From the NCBI GenBank assembly GCA_905250025.1, contig CAJNOJ010000038.1, positions 186,001 to 250,000 on the forward strand: a stretch of 64,000 nt of DNA, given 5' to 3'. The notes under the pieces were generated by a model. It did no database searches. It saw only the letters and a list, made by a program, of their open reading frames with translations, and was not told where the DNA came from. This document shows positions 36,492 through 49,286 of this stretch, in pieces. How positions within the stretch are numbered: the stretch's first letter is position 1; every line of letters begins with the position of its first letter. The stretch comes from Adineta ricciae. Taxonomy: Eukaryota > Rotifera > Eurotatoria > Adinetida > Adinetidae. The position numbers were made by a program, and so were the translations under genes.

Positions 36492-39400
36492 TCAAAGACT
36501 TAGAAATTCATTTATGCTAAGTTCATTCCGGTCGAGTACAAGGCGGCGAATATGGATTTGTTCCAATACTTTCTTAATCGACCGTTCCAAAAACGAATTT
36601 GGATGGGCGACGAAGAATTTCTAGGACAAACAAACAAACGTCAGAAGTCTCCTTTCCAAACAAACTTACTCGAACTTCTTCAGCTCGCTCTTTACTAATA
36701 AACAACGCAGGTATGGTCTGAAACAGATCGATCAATTGATACACAACTATGAAACAATAACTGAACATACTTCGATAAAATGAAGCAAATGTGTGTCATG
36801 AGCACCATAGATCGTTTCGATATGTTGCCAATTGTCTTGCATGTACTTCCAACATAGTTCACATCCACGTCGATTATGCGAAGCTAACGATGCAAAACCA
36901 GTTAAATGGTCTTGTTTTCGAACTTCAGTCTAAATTCGGAAAATATTCTTTGATCTAGAGCGGAAAACAATTACTACCATGTTCCAAACAAAATGAAGTG
37001 CTTCTTCTTGAAGAATTTCATCATCAAAACGGCAGAGTGCAGTCAGTAAACGAATACGCTCTTCTTGCGTGTCAGCTTGCCGGTATAACTAAAATTTGGA
37101 TATATAATCACATGATAATTATCAACTCTCGTGTTTTTTTTCGGAAGTCAGCTGAAGATCATTTACATAGTAAGGCCATATTGGCTTCAAAATGTACAGA
37201 AATCGTTTTATGTTATATTTACCGATATTAATTGGTTGAATATTTGTCGATTGCCAGTTTTGGCGACGGTTAAATAGATCGCCGCACGGGTGTTTGGATT
37301 AATCAAATAATGATCGTTGTTTTGAGTCGAAAACTTTTCGAAACGCTTTTGAGCCTCATACCGTGTTTTACTACATCCATTAACACCTGCGTGTGTTAAG
37401 ATCAAACTACGTAACATGGGTACTTGCGCGCCTTCATTTGGCAATGCATCCCATCCGAGCTTCTCATGGATGTTCACTAGAAGATCGCAAACATATGCTT
37501 GATAGAGTGCTTTCGTATTATTGAAACGCGCATATTCAAATATCGAACTAAGTTCAGTTAGTTGTCGTACAATGGATTTCCAAACAGTTAGATTATCTTC
37601 ATGTTTGTAAGCATGACGAAGTAACTTTAAATAATCAGTATAACCCACACGGCCTGCTCGTGCTAACGCGTAAACATCCGTTTGAATATTAAAACGATCT
37701 TGGGGCGAAAGAACATGATTTTGAATAGCTGGAGTCAATGCTTGAAGCATTGACGAAGAATAGTGCACGCGATATATTCCAACACTGAAGAAAAACAGAA
37801 ATACTAGTCAACGAGATTGATGTCTTTGACCTACCTGAATAAGTTTAATTTAATCCATTCATTTGCTGACAGGTTTTTTAATACAAATGTGCGTTTCTCT
37901 TCTCCGTTAAGATACAGTTGATGAACGGTTTCATTTGGATGCGATTGTGTACAGATACTGATTGGTATTTTCCAGCGTAACTTTTTGTCTCTAGTTCCAT
38001 CGGCAAGAAATCTCGTCTGCTCGATGGTTAACAAACGATCATTGTCCTTTTGTTCTTGTTTTACCTAGATTTCCACAAAAAGCAAAACATTTTTTGCTTT
38101 TTTTTCATTGGTTAAAACAGTTACTGTAAGCAGAGGAAAGCCCATTTGTTTCGTCCATGATGAAAGTACCTCGGATAGATTAGACCGATTTGATGCTTTC
38201 GATAAATAATGCCAAAGATTCTCCGTAATGGCATTTTGATAAGCATATTCTGCTAAATAACTCGACAGACCACGACGAAAGGCTTCGTCACCGATAAAAG
38301 CATGAAGTAGTCGAATTACACTTGAACCTGAATAGCGAAAACATCTTTTAGAAAGTAAATATTTGATGAACGAACCTTTCCCATAAGTGATATCATCGAA
38401 TATTTCATCGATTTCAGTTGGTTTTTGTATTGGTACTTCAATCGGATGGCTATTCTGTAATGCATCGGGTATCATACAAGTCGACAACGTATCGGACACG
38501 AATTGCGTCCAGATATCATATTCGGGATAAACTTCATCGACAGCCAGAAACTCAATCCACGATGCAAAACGTAAAGAGATAACCAACAAACGAATAGATA
38601 TATTCAAATCTTTCGAAAATACTTATCTTCATTGAGCCATAGATCATTCCACCATTCCATTGTCTAAAAGATTCCTTAGAACACAAATTATTCAATCAAT
38701 TAAGCGTCACTTACGACTAAGTTTCCAAACCATTGATGTGCTAGTTCATGTGCAACAACTAACGCTACTTCTTGTCGTGTTTTCTGTGTCGAAGTACGTG
38801 CATCAACAAGTAAGTATGTTTCTCGATAGGTTATTAATCTAATTAATTTACAAAGATTTGTTTCTAGTTGAACTACTCTCTTCGATGTCAATCACACTTA
38901 CCCCCAATTTTCCATTGCTCCTAAAAGAAAGATTAGTCGTTCAGAGTCATAAGAAAAATAAACGAAAACTAAATCATTATTCACCAGAGCCGAAATCTGC
39001 TACGGAAATCATATCCAATTTCTTCAACGGGTATTTGATACCAAAATAATCAGTAAAGAACGAAAGAATCTTAGCTGCTGTCTAGAAACAGTCACATAGA
39101 TCTAAGAAATCAATTTCTTGAGAAAAACAAACTTTCAGAGCAAATTCGCCTTGTTCACTCTTTCCAACCGGCGTATAAACACGAATCAAAACATCGTTTG
39201 AATCGCGTGTTTCGACATAATCATATCGTCCGATAACATAAGCGACTAAGTAGGTCGACATTACTGGTGTAGATTCGAATTCGTAGATATACGTATCGTT
39301 TCCACCATCATGCTTGGATTTAATCGGCTAAACATTAACAGACAAGTTGTGATCCTCGAAAGCAAAAAAACGACTTTCTGTACCATGTTACTCAATGTTG

Positions 39401-40241
39401 TTAATCCTTTGGAAGCACGGATAGTAATGCAAAAATTCGCTTTGAAAGATGGTTCATCGAAGGAAGGAAATGCACGGCGCGCATATCCCGGCTAAGGAGA
39501 AGAACACACAATAAGTCAGAGAAATCGAATGCATATTCTTTTCGTTACTTCAAAGTGCGTGCATGCTCCGACATGATCATGACTTTTAGTTCGGTAAAAC
39601 CCATGAAGTTGATCACTAATGATTCCATTAAATGTTAACGATAAACATCCACTACCAATCTAAGTTAAACAAAACTTTCGAGGATAATTCGAGCTCAAAG
39701 TCTTAAACTCACATTCAGTGTTTGGTTAAATTTGATGATGATTTGTTCATGATATTCCCGATATTGAACTGTTCCACGAAGAAAAGAATCGAATCCATCT
39801 TCTCGAAATCGAACGGTTGTGATGTTCAACTCAGCGCTATTCAAAACAATTTCATTGACATATTGATTTATCTAAAAACTTTCAATAATGCTTCGTTTCG
39901 ACTCGGTTCGGCGAAAGTTTACTCGAACGTCGATGTCAACTGTTCCATGAAAAATGAATTCTTCAAGTCGACTTGCATCGATATACAAACGATAATTCGT
40001 CGGTTTGACACTCGTTGGTAGCCGATAAGATGATTGATTAGATGCGTTGCTGAGCGTAGTTGTCAAATTGTCTAAATAAAACACACACACTTGGTTACCA
40101 ATTATGGACTTTCTTTGAAATCATACAGATAAAAAATGGAAACACAGCAATCGCCGTAATCAAAGTGAAAACAGTGAGAACAACAAACGTTTTAAACCGA
40201 CAACAAACATCGCCAAACATTTTACGTTCCAGTTTCTTCAT
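36492..40241 (-). CDS. Membrane-anchored M1 aminopeptidase, puromycin-sensitive type
   Basis: 18 exons: 40241-40127, 40071-39923, 39871-39713, 39659-39549, 39491-39384, 39327-39133, 39081-38985, 38920-38902, 38838-38715, 38663-38627, 38570-38376, 38327-38125, 38064-37835, 37784-37223, 37088-36978, 36929-36771, 36717-36670, 36620-36492; 916 residues. There is an N-terminal TM anchor ([19 protein letters not shown]). Then come [10 protein letters not shown], the exopeptidase GAMENWG (on a 19-nt micro-exon), the zinc site [12 protein letters not shown] with the second glutamate in WLNEGFASW, the YGKG block and an NPEPPS-like C-terminal half ([24 protein letters not shown]). All catalytic residues are present. 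Human NPEPPS has no TM anchor, so a type II ectopeptidase is inferred. The intron at 38571-38626 has AT-AC ends. Intron 38328-38375 is 48 bp and stop-free. Confidence 0.9.
38571..38626 (-). other. AT-AC intron in the aminopeptidase gene
   Basis: On the minus strand the exon ends CTCAATGAAG, then ATAAGTATTT ... TCTCTTTAC, then GTTTTGCATCG. Only this 56-bp intron joins WLNE to GFASW in frame, splitting the Gly codon G|GT. No GT-AG pair in the interval gives the conserved motif. The ATAAGT start is that of a U2-type AT-AC intron; the U12-type ATATCCTT is absent. Confidence 0.7.
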
Positions 40242-40682
40242 TCTCGGATTGTATATTGTTTTCCTGTATCTTGACAAATATAAGATTTATTCAATAATTA
40301 CACAAACGAATACAGTTAAAAACATGACTGTCATTCATGATCACTGTTTTGTAACATTTCATCTGACTATTTAGTCAAATCTAAAACGAGAAGTTCGATT
40401 AATTCAACATTTTCCTTAAATTCCTGCAGTCTAAGCGATGAAAAATGAGTCTTAGGAAGAACTGCATTTGACGGTATAATATGTGATGCGATTCTCACAG
40501 ATAACCGACATGTCTGTACATCGTCAGAACAAAAAAAATAGAATCACGTGCGAGTTTTAGCCAAAATAATTAGTTTATTGTGTTAGAAAAGAATTGGCGG
40601 CAAATTTTTCATAACAATTGTCTCGGTTTTTCATCAAGTGTAGGTGTACACTTGTCATTACCTTTTCACGTCTTCGTCAAAT
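40242..40682. other. Divergent promoter region (aminopeptidase / Q-rich gene)
   Basis: 440 bp between opposite start codons. No TATA box or repeat stands out. Confidence 0.4.
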
Positions 40683-41937
40683 ATGTCATCGACATCGACA
40701 GCAAAACAATATCAGACACGTCGTCGAATCAATACCAACACTACTCATCAATCAAGAAATATGAATGCATATATCGATCGAGATGATTACCATCAGCAAT
40801 CGTTAATGAATAAAAATCACTACTGGAATCAGGATTATCATCGATCGAATGATAATTTCTATCCCAGTCATTATTACCAATATCGCAACGCATATCCTTC
40901 ATCTTCTCAACACATGCGCAAAGAACGACAAACGAAGTCTGAACAACAATACCATTCCAAATCGTTGAATAATAATTACACATCGTATTACGATAATGTA
41001 CCGCCTCGTCATCGCCATGAGAAACGAGAACAACGTTCATCGCATGCCGAGGAAACCGATGTTGTCAATAATAAATCAGAACCAATGAAACTATCAAATT
41101 CAGCGATAAATGATGAACAACTAACAAAACCATTGCATTCCGCGTCATCAACTACTACGAATTCTGAGAATACCACGAATATTTCATCAGCACATCGAAA
41201 AGATTTACATACGAAAAACTTAGCCGCTGCAGCCATGGCAGCTCGACAACAAAACGCTCAACCACAAACGAATCTCAATGCAATTCAAACATTAATGAAT
41301 TCACTTATCTTACAGCAACAACAGCAACCAACGCAAACGCAATCCACCATCCAATTGCAATATCAATTGACGAATGCTCTCCTAGCAACAAGTATATCGA
41401 TTCGTAACAGTCAGATCAATTCTAAATCTTGATTCTTTCAATAGTGATTCAACAACGAGTCAAAGAATCAGTACTTCAAGCTCAAGCACAACAAATCCAA
41501 GCTGCTTTACCGACATTATTAGCAGCACAGGCCCTGATCTATCAACAGCATCAACAACAGCAAGGACAGATAACGCCAAACCCACAGCAAACACAACCAG
41601 TCCTCCCATCGCATATTACACATCCAGGCACAAAGTTTAATAATTGTCCTCTTGTGAAATTTCCCACCGTTCGTCCAACAAACCCATCATTATCATCAGG
41701 TAGGAACTAATATTAATTACTTCAAATTCAATCATCTACAACTAATTTTCTCTACATTGACAATCAGGTGTTCACATTCCACAACCATGTTCAACAACAA
41801 TCCTACCAACGTATCAACAAATTCAAGAAATTGAGCGAGGAATTTCATTAGATCAAGCGATTCATTTAAAAAGTGCGATTGATATAACTAATGTGAATAA
41901 TAATTTCACTTCTAATGAGAGCACTTCTACAGAATGA
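40683..41937 (+). CDS. Q/N/S-rich protein, unknown function
   Basis: Three exons: 40683-41391, 41445-41699, 41768-41937; 377 residues. The first part is rich in H, Y, N, R and S (HYWNQDYHRSNDNFYPSHYY) and could be a low-complexity RNA-binding-type region. The middle has poly-Ala and Gln-rich helices (QAQAQQIQAALPTLLAAQAL). The C-terminus is less biased (CSTTILPTYQQIQEIERGIS) and may be the conserved part. I recognise no named family. AATAAA near 42017-42022. Reading phases close across both introns, supporting a real gene. Confidence 0.6.
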
Positions 41938-43156
41938 AAACGATTTATTCTTTAACTTGGATTTCAACGAGTTAATCCATACTTGTTTTTTTTTCTTTCT
42001 GTTTCAAATCTACTCAAATAAATCTTTCTGATTTTGTTTCGAGTCATCTGTATCAGACAAAGATCACAAGTACATTGTCGAAAGCGTGTCTTTTGTTCGC
42101 ATTCAACAGATATTTATTAATTAACATAAAGAAATCAGATGTGACAAATACTGTCACATATAATATTCGCCATATAGCAAGCAATGTTTATCATTCTGCC
42201 ATGAATGAAATCAACCGAATATTATGTCCATACATTCAAAATTATATCGAAACAGAGCATATCATCCAATAGATTATATTTTTATTACATTCCAAAATGT
42301 ATTCATGCATTCTTTCCACCAATCGTTCGCTTTTCATCCGAACAAAAATGACTATGATTGTAAAGGAAAACTTTAAACGAAGATCGCCATGTGAAAAGCT
42401 AAAATAGAATCATCTCATCGGTTACGTTCCTTCCGCATTTCTGAAAACTGATTTATGATTATCACAGATCGAACTTACCGGTGGCGTACTTTTTTGTTGC
42501 TTTGTAAAGTCTACATAAAACATTGAAGAGAATAAGAAGAAAATTATGATGTTACCCGTCGAATCTCATCTCCTATTATCACTAGAAAAATTAAATGATG
42601 TGATGCTAAAAACAAAAGAAAGAAAATGAAGCTTTTTTCTTGTTATTTGTATCTGTGAGTAATTATGAGGCCGGCTCATACGTTTCCGCTAGAAATAGAA
42701 CAGAATGATCATATAAAGCGAAGACATCGACAGTTATACAAGTAATGTTTGCAAGAAAAAGAAAAACAACAAAATACAAATAACATTGGATGATGGTGAT
42801 GGCGATGAGACAGACGAGATTTGATGTAGATCGTCGATAATTTCAAAACAAAAAAGGCGCAAAAATCATTGTCTTCTAAGGAAAACACATAAACATAAGT
42901 AAATCAATTTTGTTGAATAAGATAAAGACGAAGAGAAGAATAAATCATTCGATTCCTACAAATAATGATAAAAAAACAACAAAACAAAAGGAAAAAAATG
43001 ATTAAACTTGAAAATGAGCTTCGGAAATTCTTTTTTTGTATTCCTCAATGATGACTTACAAACATCATTGAAGGATATTTTTATATATAGAAAATATTTC
43101 TTGTCAAATTTAAATAAAGAAGAAGAAGAAGATGTCGTTTACGTTACTTGCTTACC
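41938..43156. other. Convergent intergenic region / 3' UTRs
   Basis: 1.2 kb between stops of the Q-rich gene (+) and FUBP (-). It includes an AATAAA for the Q-rich gene near 42017 and a long A-rich stretch at about 42840-43100, likely the FUBP 3' UTR. No gene is supported. Confidence 0.4.
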
Positions 43157-45356
43157 TCAAGAAGTTGAGACACTGGACGAATTATTACCATTGGTCGAAT
43201 TTGACATTGCTGCGTTAGCCCACTGTTGTGCGTACGCTGCCCAAGAACTAGGACCACTTCCCATCATCATGGCTGAAGCTTGAGTAGTATCAGTAGCTGG
43301 AGTTGTTGAAAACGAATTCGTCGTAGTTGAACTAGACTAAAAACAATGGAAAATCATTACTAGAAAGATCGATCTTTTCTGTATCAATCTACTTGTTTCA
43401 TTTGTTTGGCGATTTCATCGGCGTATTCGTGTTGTCCCATTGCACGATAGTATTCAACCCATTGTTGACTATAATCTGCTTGTCCAGTAGTTGGATTGAC
43501 TGCTAAAATAGGACTATTTCAATTCAATAGAAACTTGAAAATGAATAACAAACCTGCTGCTGTGGAGCTTGTATCACTGGTGCCTGCTGTTGAGTCTGTG
43601 GCTTTTGTTGTTGTCGTACTAGTCGATGTTCCAGATGATGTAGTTCCAGTCATACCCGATTGCATCATATTATAGTAGCTCATTTGCTGATAATAAGCGA
43701 TCCATGCTGGATCCATTCCAGCCATAGCAGATGAATTATTCGTGGAAGATGAATCACCGCTGTTAGTCGACGAGCTTTGATCATAGGCATTCACTGGAAG
43801 AAAAAGAACGTTTTATTGAGCTTATTCAAATTACTTTTCCTTACTTTGTGGCCATTGTCCGAATGCATTCGACCATTGACTGTAAGGATCGTTGTTATTC
43901 GCACCGTTACCATATGGGTCACTACTTCCATTCCAACCATCAACTGGATTGGATCCAACTAATGGCAAATTGAATTGTTGTTGAAATAGAATTGGTGTTA
44001 ACATGTCTCCTGAGCCGCCAGCACTGTTGGCAACTTTTTCATACATTAATTGTTGTGCTTTCACGATTTGATCGGGTGTACCACGTAGTTTAAAAACTCG
44101 TTCAGAAACATTCCCTGTTTGTGGAACATGACTTTTATCTAGTTCGACAAAAGCTCCCGATTTACGATTGATTTCTTTGATATTTTCACCACCTAAAATC
44201 AATCATAGTCTATGAAGCAACATGTTCCTATGCAAACCTTTGCCAATAATAATTCCAGCTTTCTCATAGGGCACATGATATGTTGCTTCATTACACGGAC
44301 CTGTCATAGGTGCACCACCCGACTACAAAATACTCCATAGAAATGCAGATCATTGGTTGGAAATACTTACTCGTGAACCGTATTCATTAAATGAACTTGA
44401 GCCCGATTGATTCCCTCCCGAACGATTACCTGAATTAGGTATACCACCTGTTTTCAACAATGATTCGAGTACATATTGTTTAGCACGCTAGAATTGATTC
44501 AACAACAATAGAATCGATTGTCACACGGTGATTTCGATTTACTACTTACTTCAACTCGATCTGGGTCTCCCATAATTCTCAAGGGTTTATGTTCGATTCC
44601 ATCGATGTCCGTAGTTTCTTGTACAACATACATTTTAACATTGAATTCTTCCTACAAAAATCAGTTTGCAGTTCATTTTTCTTGCAAATGAACAATTCGA
44701 TAACTTACAGATAATCTTTTGATGGTTTCACCACCTTTACCAATGACTAAACCACATTTTGCAGATGGTAGCATAACATCAAGCGTTTTGGAATTGGCAC
44801 CACCCATTGAATACGGATTGACATTGCCTGATCCGCCATCGGCCATTCTTCCTTTCGTTATAATTTCATCCATAATACGTTTTGCTCGTTCAATAGCTTC
44901 TCGTGTGCCAGATAGGTTAGCTAAACGATCAGGAGGATTTGGTCCGCCAGGTGCAGGATCTGGCCTGGTTTGAGAGATTTGTACTTTACATCCACTTTCT
45001 TGCTGAAGTCGAACGATTTGCTCCCCACCTTTACCAATAACAAGTCCGACGAATTTATCTGGAATCTTATAATCTTCTTGATATGTCAGTTGATTTGAAA
45101 GTGGTGTCGAATCGCTTGATGCTTTCACGCCTAATTGTGAATTGATCTGTTGTGCGATTAGCTGTGCACGCAAGACAGGCGTTGAAGCATCCAGTGCTGG
45201 ATTTGACGAAGCAAATGCTGGACGTTTATTTGCAACGTCATCGTCTGAATTCGGTCGTTTAAGTGAATTCGAATTAGGTGCTGATGCAGACAATTTTTGT
45301 GCGATTTCTCTCGCACGTGCAACAGCATCTTGAAAAGCAGTTGGATTATTTTGCAT
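43157..45356 (-). CDS. FUBP: FUBP/KSRP-family KH-domain protein with three KH domains
   Basis: Eight exons: 45356-44709, 44651-44550, 44487-44371, 44322-44238, 44192-43845, 43793-43554, 43502-43393, 43336-43157; 609 residues. KH1 reads KIPDKFVGLVIGKGGEQI, KH2 LPSAKCGLVIGKGGETIK and the last KH VPYEKAGIIIGKGGENIK followed by LRGTPDQIVKAQQLM, matching FUBP KH4. A KH3 equivalent is not seen; a Gly/Ser-rich linker of about 50 residues sits there instead. The C-terminus has the FUBP-type tyrosine motifs (DPAWIAYYQQM, YSQQWVEYYRAMG, WAAYAQQW). Family role: single-stranded DNA/RNA binding in MYC transcription and AU-rich mRNA turnover. A TTAG acceptor lies directly before the ATG, so upstream in-frame codons are treated as UTR intron. 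Two introns begin GTTTG. Confidence 0.88.
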
Positions 45357-46279
45357 AATTACTAATGCTGAATTTGAAGATGAGACGGTAAGGGAAACAA
45401 ATTTCCAATAATATAATATTAAGATACAAATATTGCGAACAGTCGTTGTAAGTGCATCGACCATTGCGATGGAAGATGAATAACAAGTGCATAGATGCGT
45501 TAGTAATAGACGTTGAAGTCATAGAGGAGCATTGCTATGACAATGGAGTCGAATAGGAAATAAGGAATAAGCTGATTGACATAATTGAATCGGGTGGTGG
45601 AGCGTTGTCGTTTAAAGTTGAATGAAATTATGTTCATTCTAACGAGGAACCCATATTGTAAAAGATCAACTGATCGAAAAAACTTCGGCACCATCTTATT
45701 TTTATCGATCGACAATGACTATATCTGATACATTCTCCTTTTTACTTCACATATCATCAATCTTAAGTTGAATTCTCCAACTTTGTGTGATACATTGACA
45801 TACAATTTGCTCAATAAGCACGTGCTCTTACAAGAGCAAATAAAGCTCATACAATAGATTGACTAGTCTGTTTGAAACTACCGTATATTTCCCATGCGAA
45901 TACCAAGTCGATTCGATTGTGTTGTCTTCTTATTTTCCACTAATCACGTGATAAGAAAAACAAGTGTGAATTTAACCCAACCCATGAAGACATAATTTGT
46001 TCCTCATGTTAAATATGCAATGATTTATGTTCTTTCTCTCCGCAAAAAAAGGTTATCTGGTCATAGTGAGACATCGAGAAGCTTTTCCATCGTTCGTACG
46101 CAGAACGATCGATTCTCTATGCTAACATTACCCGCTATAAATCAATACTATTTTTGGCACTACCGATGTTTTCCTATCCCACATAGGGCTGTTCGTTATC
46201 TAGTAATATATATATATATACGCTGAAACGAGAGAAATTATTATTCTCCCTTGTCATAATTTGAGTCATTACGACAAGA
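45357..46279. other. Divergent intergenic region (FUBP / secreted kinase)
   Basis: Contains the FUBP 5' leader with its upstream intron, and a (TA)n tract at 46204-46220 about 60 bp before the kinase ATG, which could serve as its TATA element. No other gene is seen. Confidence 0.4.
46204..46220. repeat. (TA)n dinucleotide tract
   Basis: Eight TA units 60 bp upstream of the kinase-like start codon; a microsatellite or possible TATA element. Confidence 0.7.
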
Positions 46280-47383
46280 ATGTTGCCGTTTGATGCGCAC
46301 ATTCTAGTTTTCTTCTTACACCTGTTTGTGTGCAAAGTATCGAGTGACATCGGCAAGCTCAAATGTAAGTATCGAACGAATTCTCAATGTTCATACATGA
46401 TTATTTGAATCGGTTCAGCTGACGACACGAAATATTGTTCAAAATCGACCAAAAAAGATCTGGGGTCGTCATGTTCGGCGAAAAATCTCGAGTACCCGAT
46501 ATCCGTGAATGAACTTGATCTTTTGAAACAAAACGGTCTTAGCATAAAAACTCAATCGTGCCCATCAAATCCATCTGCGACTTGCATTAGTATCGATCGC
46601 CAGTCATTAATCGGTGCTGGCACGTATGGTTTAGTTGTACGAGGTCGATCAAAAATCGTTAGTTTTCCGTTGGCAATGAAATTTATCAAACTACCGACGA
46701 AACTCGATCTTGTTTTCTTCAATGTTGCCGGACGTTATAATCGTATTGACTTAAAATCATTAATTGAAAACAAAGGAAGCGAACAGAGTTTACGCGAAGC
46801 TGTTGCACTTCGTCTCCTCACCGAATACGAAGTTCCTCTCATTCCCAAATATATCTCATACCTCGAAACATCTTCTTATAGGATTCTTGCTATGGAATAT
46901 CTCGACGGTTATGAAGAATTATCAAAAATCATCGATCAATTATCTTCAAAAGATCTTCTATTCATCTCCTGTCAAACTGCGGCTATTGTTTGCAATCTCG
47001 ATCAGATCGGCGTCTCACATGATGATATGCATGAACGAAATATCCTCGTCGATCGTCGAAATAAGAATAAAGTTAATCTGATTGATTTTGGCGGTGCACA
47101 TTTCAGTCTTAAACATGACCATTTCACCAGTACAAGTAATTTTTTCAAACAGCCGATCAATCTCTTAGGCCATTTGAAACGTCTGATGAAAGATGATTTG
47201 ATTGACAGTATTCAATCGCATGAGAAGAAAGAACTCGGTAGATTTTGCTCGATGATGGAGAAAATGGTAGCGAGTAAGAGTGAAAAAGACAAAGAAGAAG
47301 TTCCTTATCATTATCGAGTTTTATTTGAAAAGTATTGGAAGTTCAGTCAAACAAATAAGAAGATTTTCAAATGCAATTTATGA
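46280..47383 (+). CDS. Secreted atypical protein kinase-like protein
   Basis: Two exons: 46280-46364 and 46419-47383; 349 residues. The first exon encodes a signal peptide (ILVFFLHLFVCKVSS). The rest is a compact kinase-like fold: Gly loop GAGTYGLVVRG at about 94-104, the ATP-binding Lys in FPLAMKFIK (about residue 116), a Glu in the helix-C region (SLREAVALRLL), a catalytic loop HDDMHERNIL and a metal-binding NLIDFGGAH. The loop is HxDxHxxN, as in atypical and small-molecule kinases, rather than HRDLKxxN. All key residues are present, so activity is plausible. With a signal peptide it would act in the secretory pathway or outside the cell. No named orthologue is recognised. AATAAA at 47458-47463. 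Confidence 0.75.
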
Positions 47384-47995
47384 AGGTAATCGCTAAAACT
47401 TGTTGACAAAGACCAGATCAATTATTTTGACATTAACCAAACTCTTTTTTCATGTTTAATAAATCACTACTAAACATAGTTCGTCTCGAACATTTGTCTA
47501 CGACCTTCTCTCAGTCCTCTTTCGCAAAAGATTTTCATTCTCCACAGTGAATTATTCATTCACCCACCATATCAAATATCCTTTCGCTGTTAGTATGACA
47601 AAAGAACTGAGTAGACATCTTGTTATTCATTCGATCATTGTGAATAGACTACCCGTCGATAGTAAATTGGATTTCTAACGATCTTCTTCAGATTATACAA
47701 TCACTCGTACTTCAATCTGGAATGATACTTGAATAGTAATCAAATCGTATGCAGTTTTTTCTCTTTTCGAGTAGGAAATTATTTTCTAATCCGAGCAGTT
47801 GAAAGACACTTCGTCTCGATTGCTTTTCTTAATCAATGATAAGTCAGAGCATGATTGGCGAACTGAACGTCCTTGGAGATGCATCTCTGTGTATTGAAAG
47901 AGAAGCGTTCGAAGTGAATATCAAAAATAAGTTTAGTTTTCTCCAACGAAATCCTTTTCATTCTGACAATATACAGAAAAAAGTCTCTGTTTTGA
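47384..47995. other. Convergent 3' intergenic region
   Basis: 610 bp between the stops of the kinase-like gene (+) and PKA-C (-). Contains AATAAA at 47458-47463 for the former. No coding chain. Confidence 0.4.

Positions 47996-49286
<1,291 letters not shown>

Noticed and set aside
45357-45464. N-terminal extension of FUBP
   Set aside because: The extra residues are hydrophobic and unrelated to FUBP. A TTAG acceptor separates them from the MQNNPTAF start.
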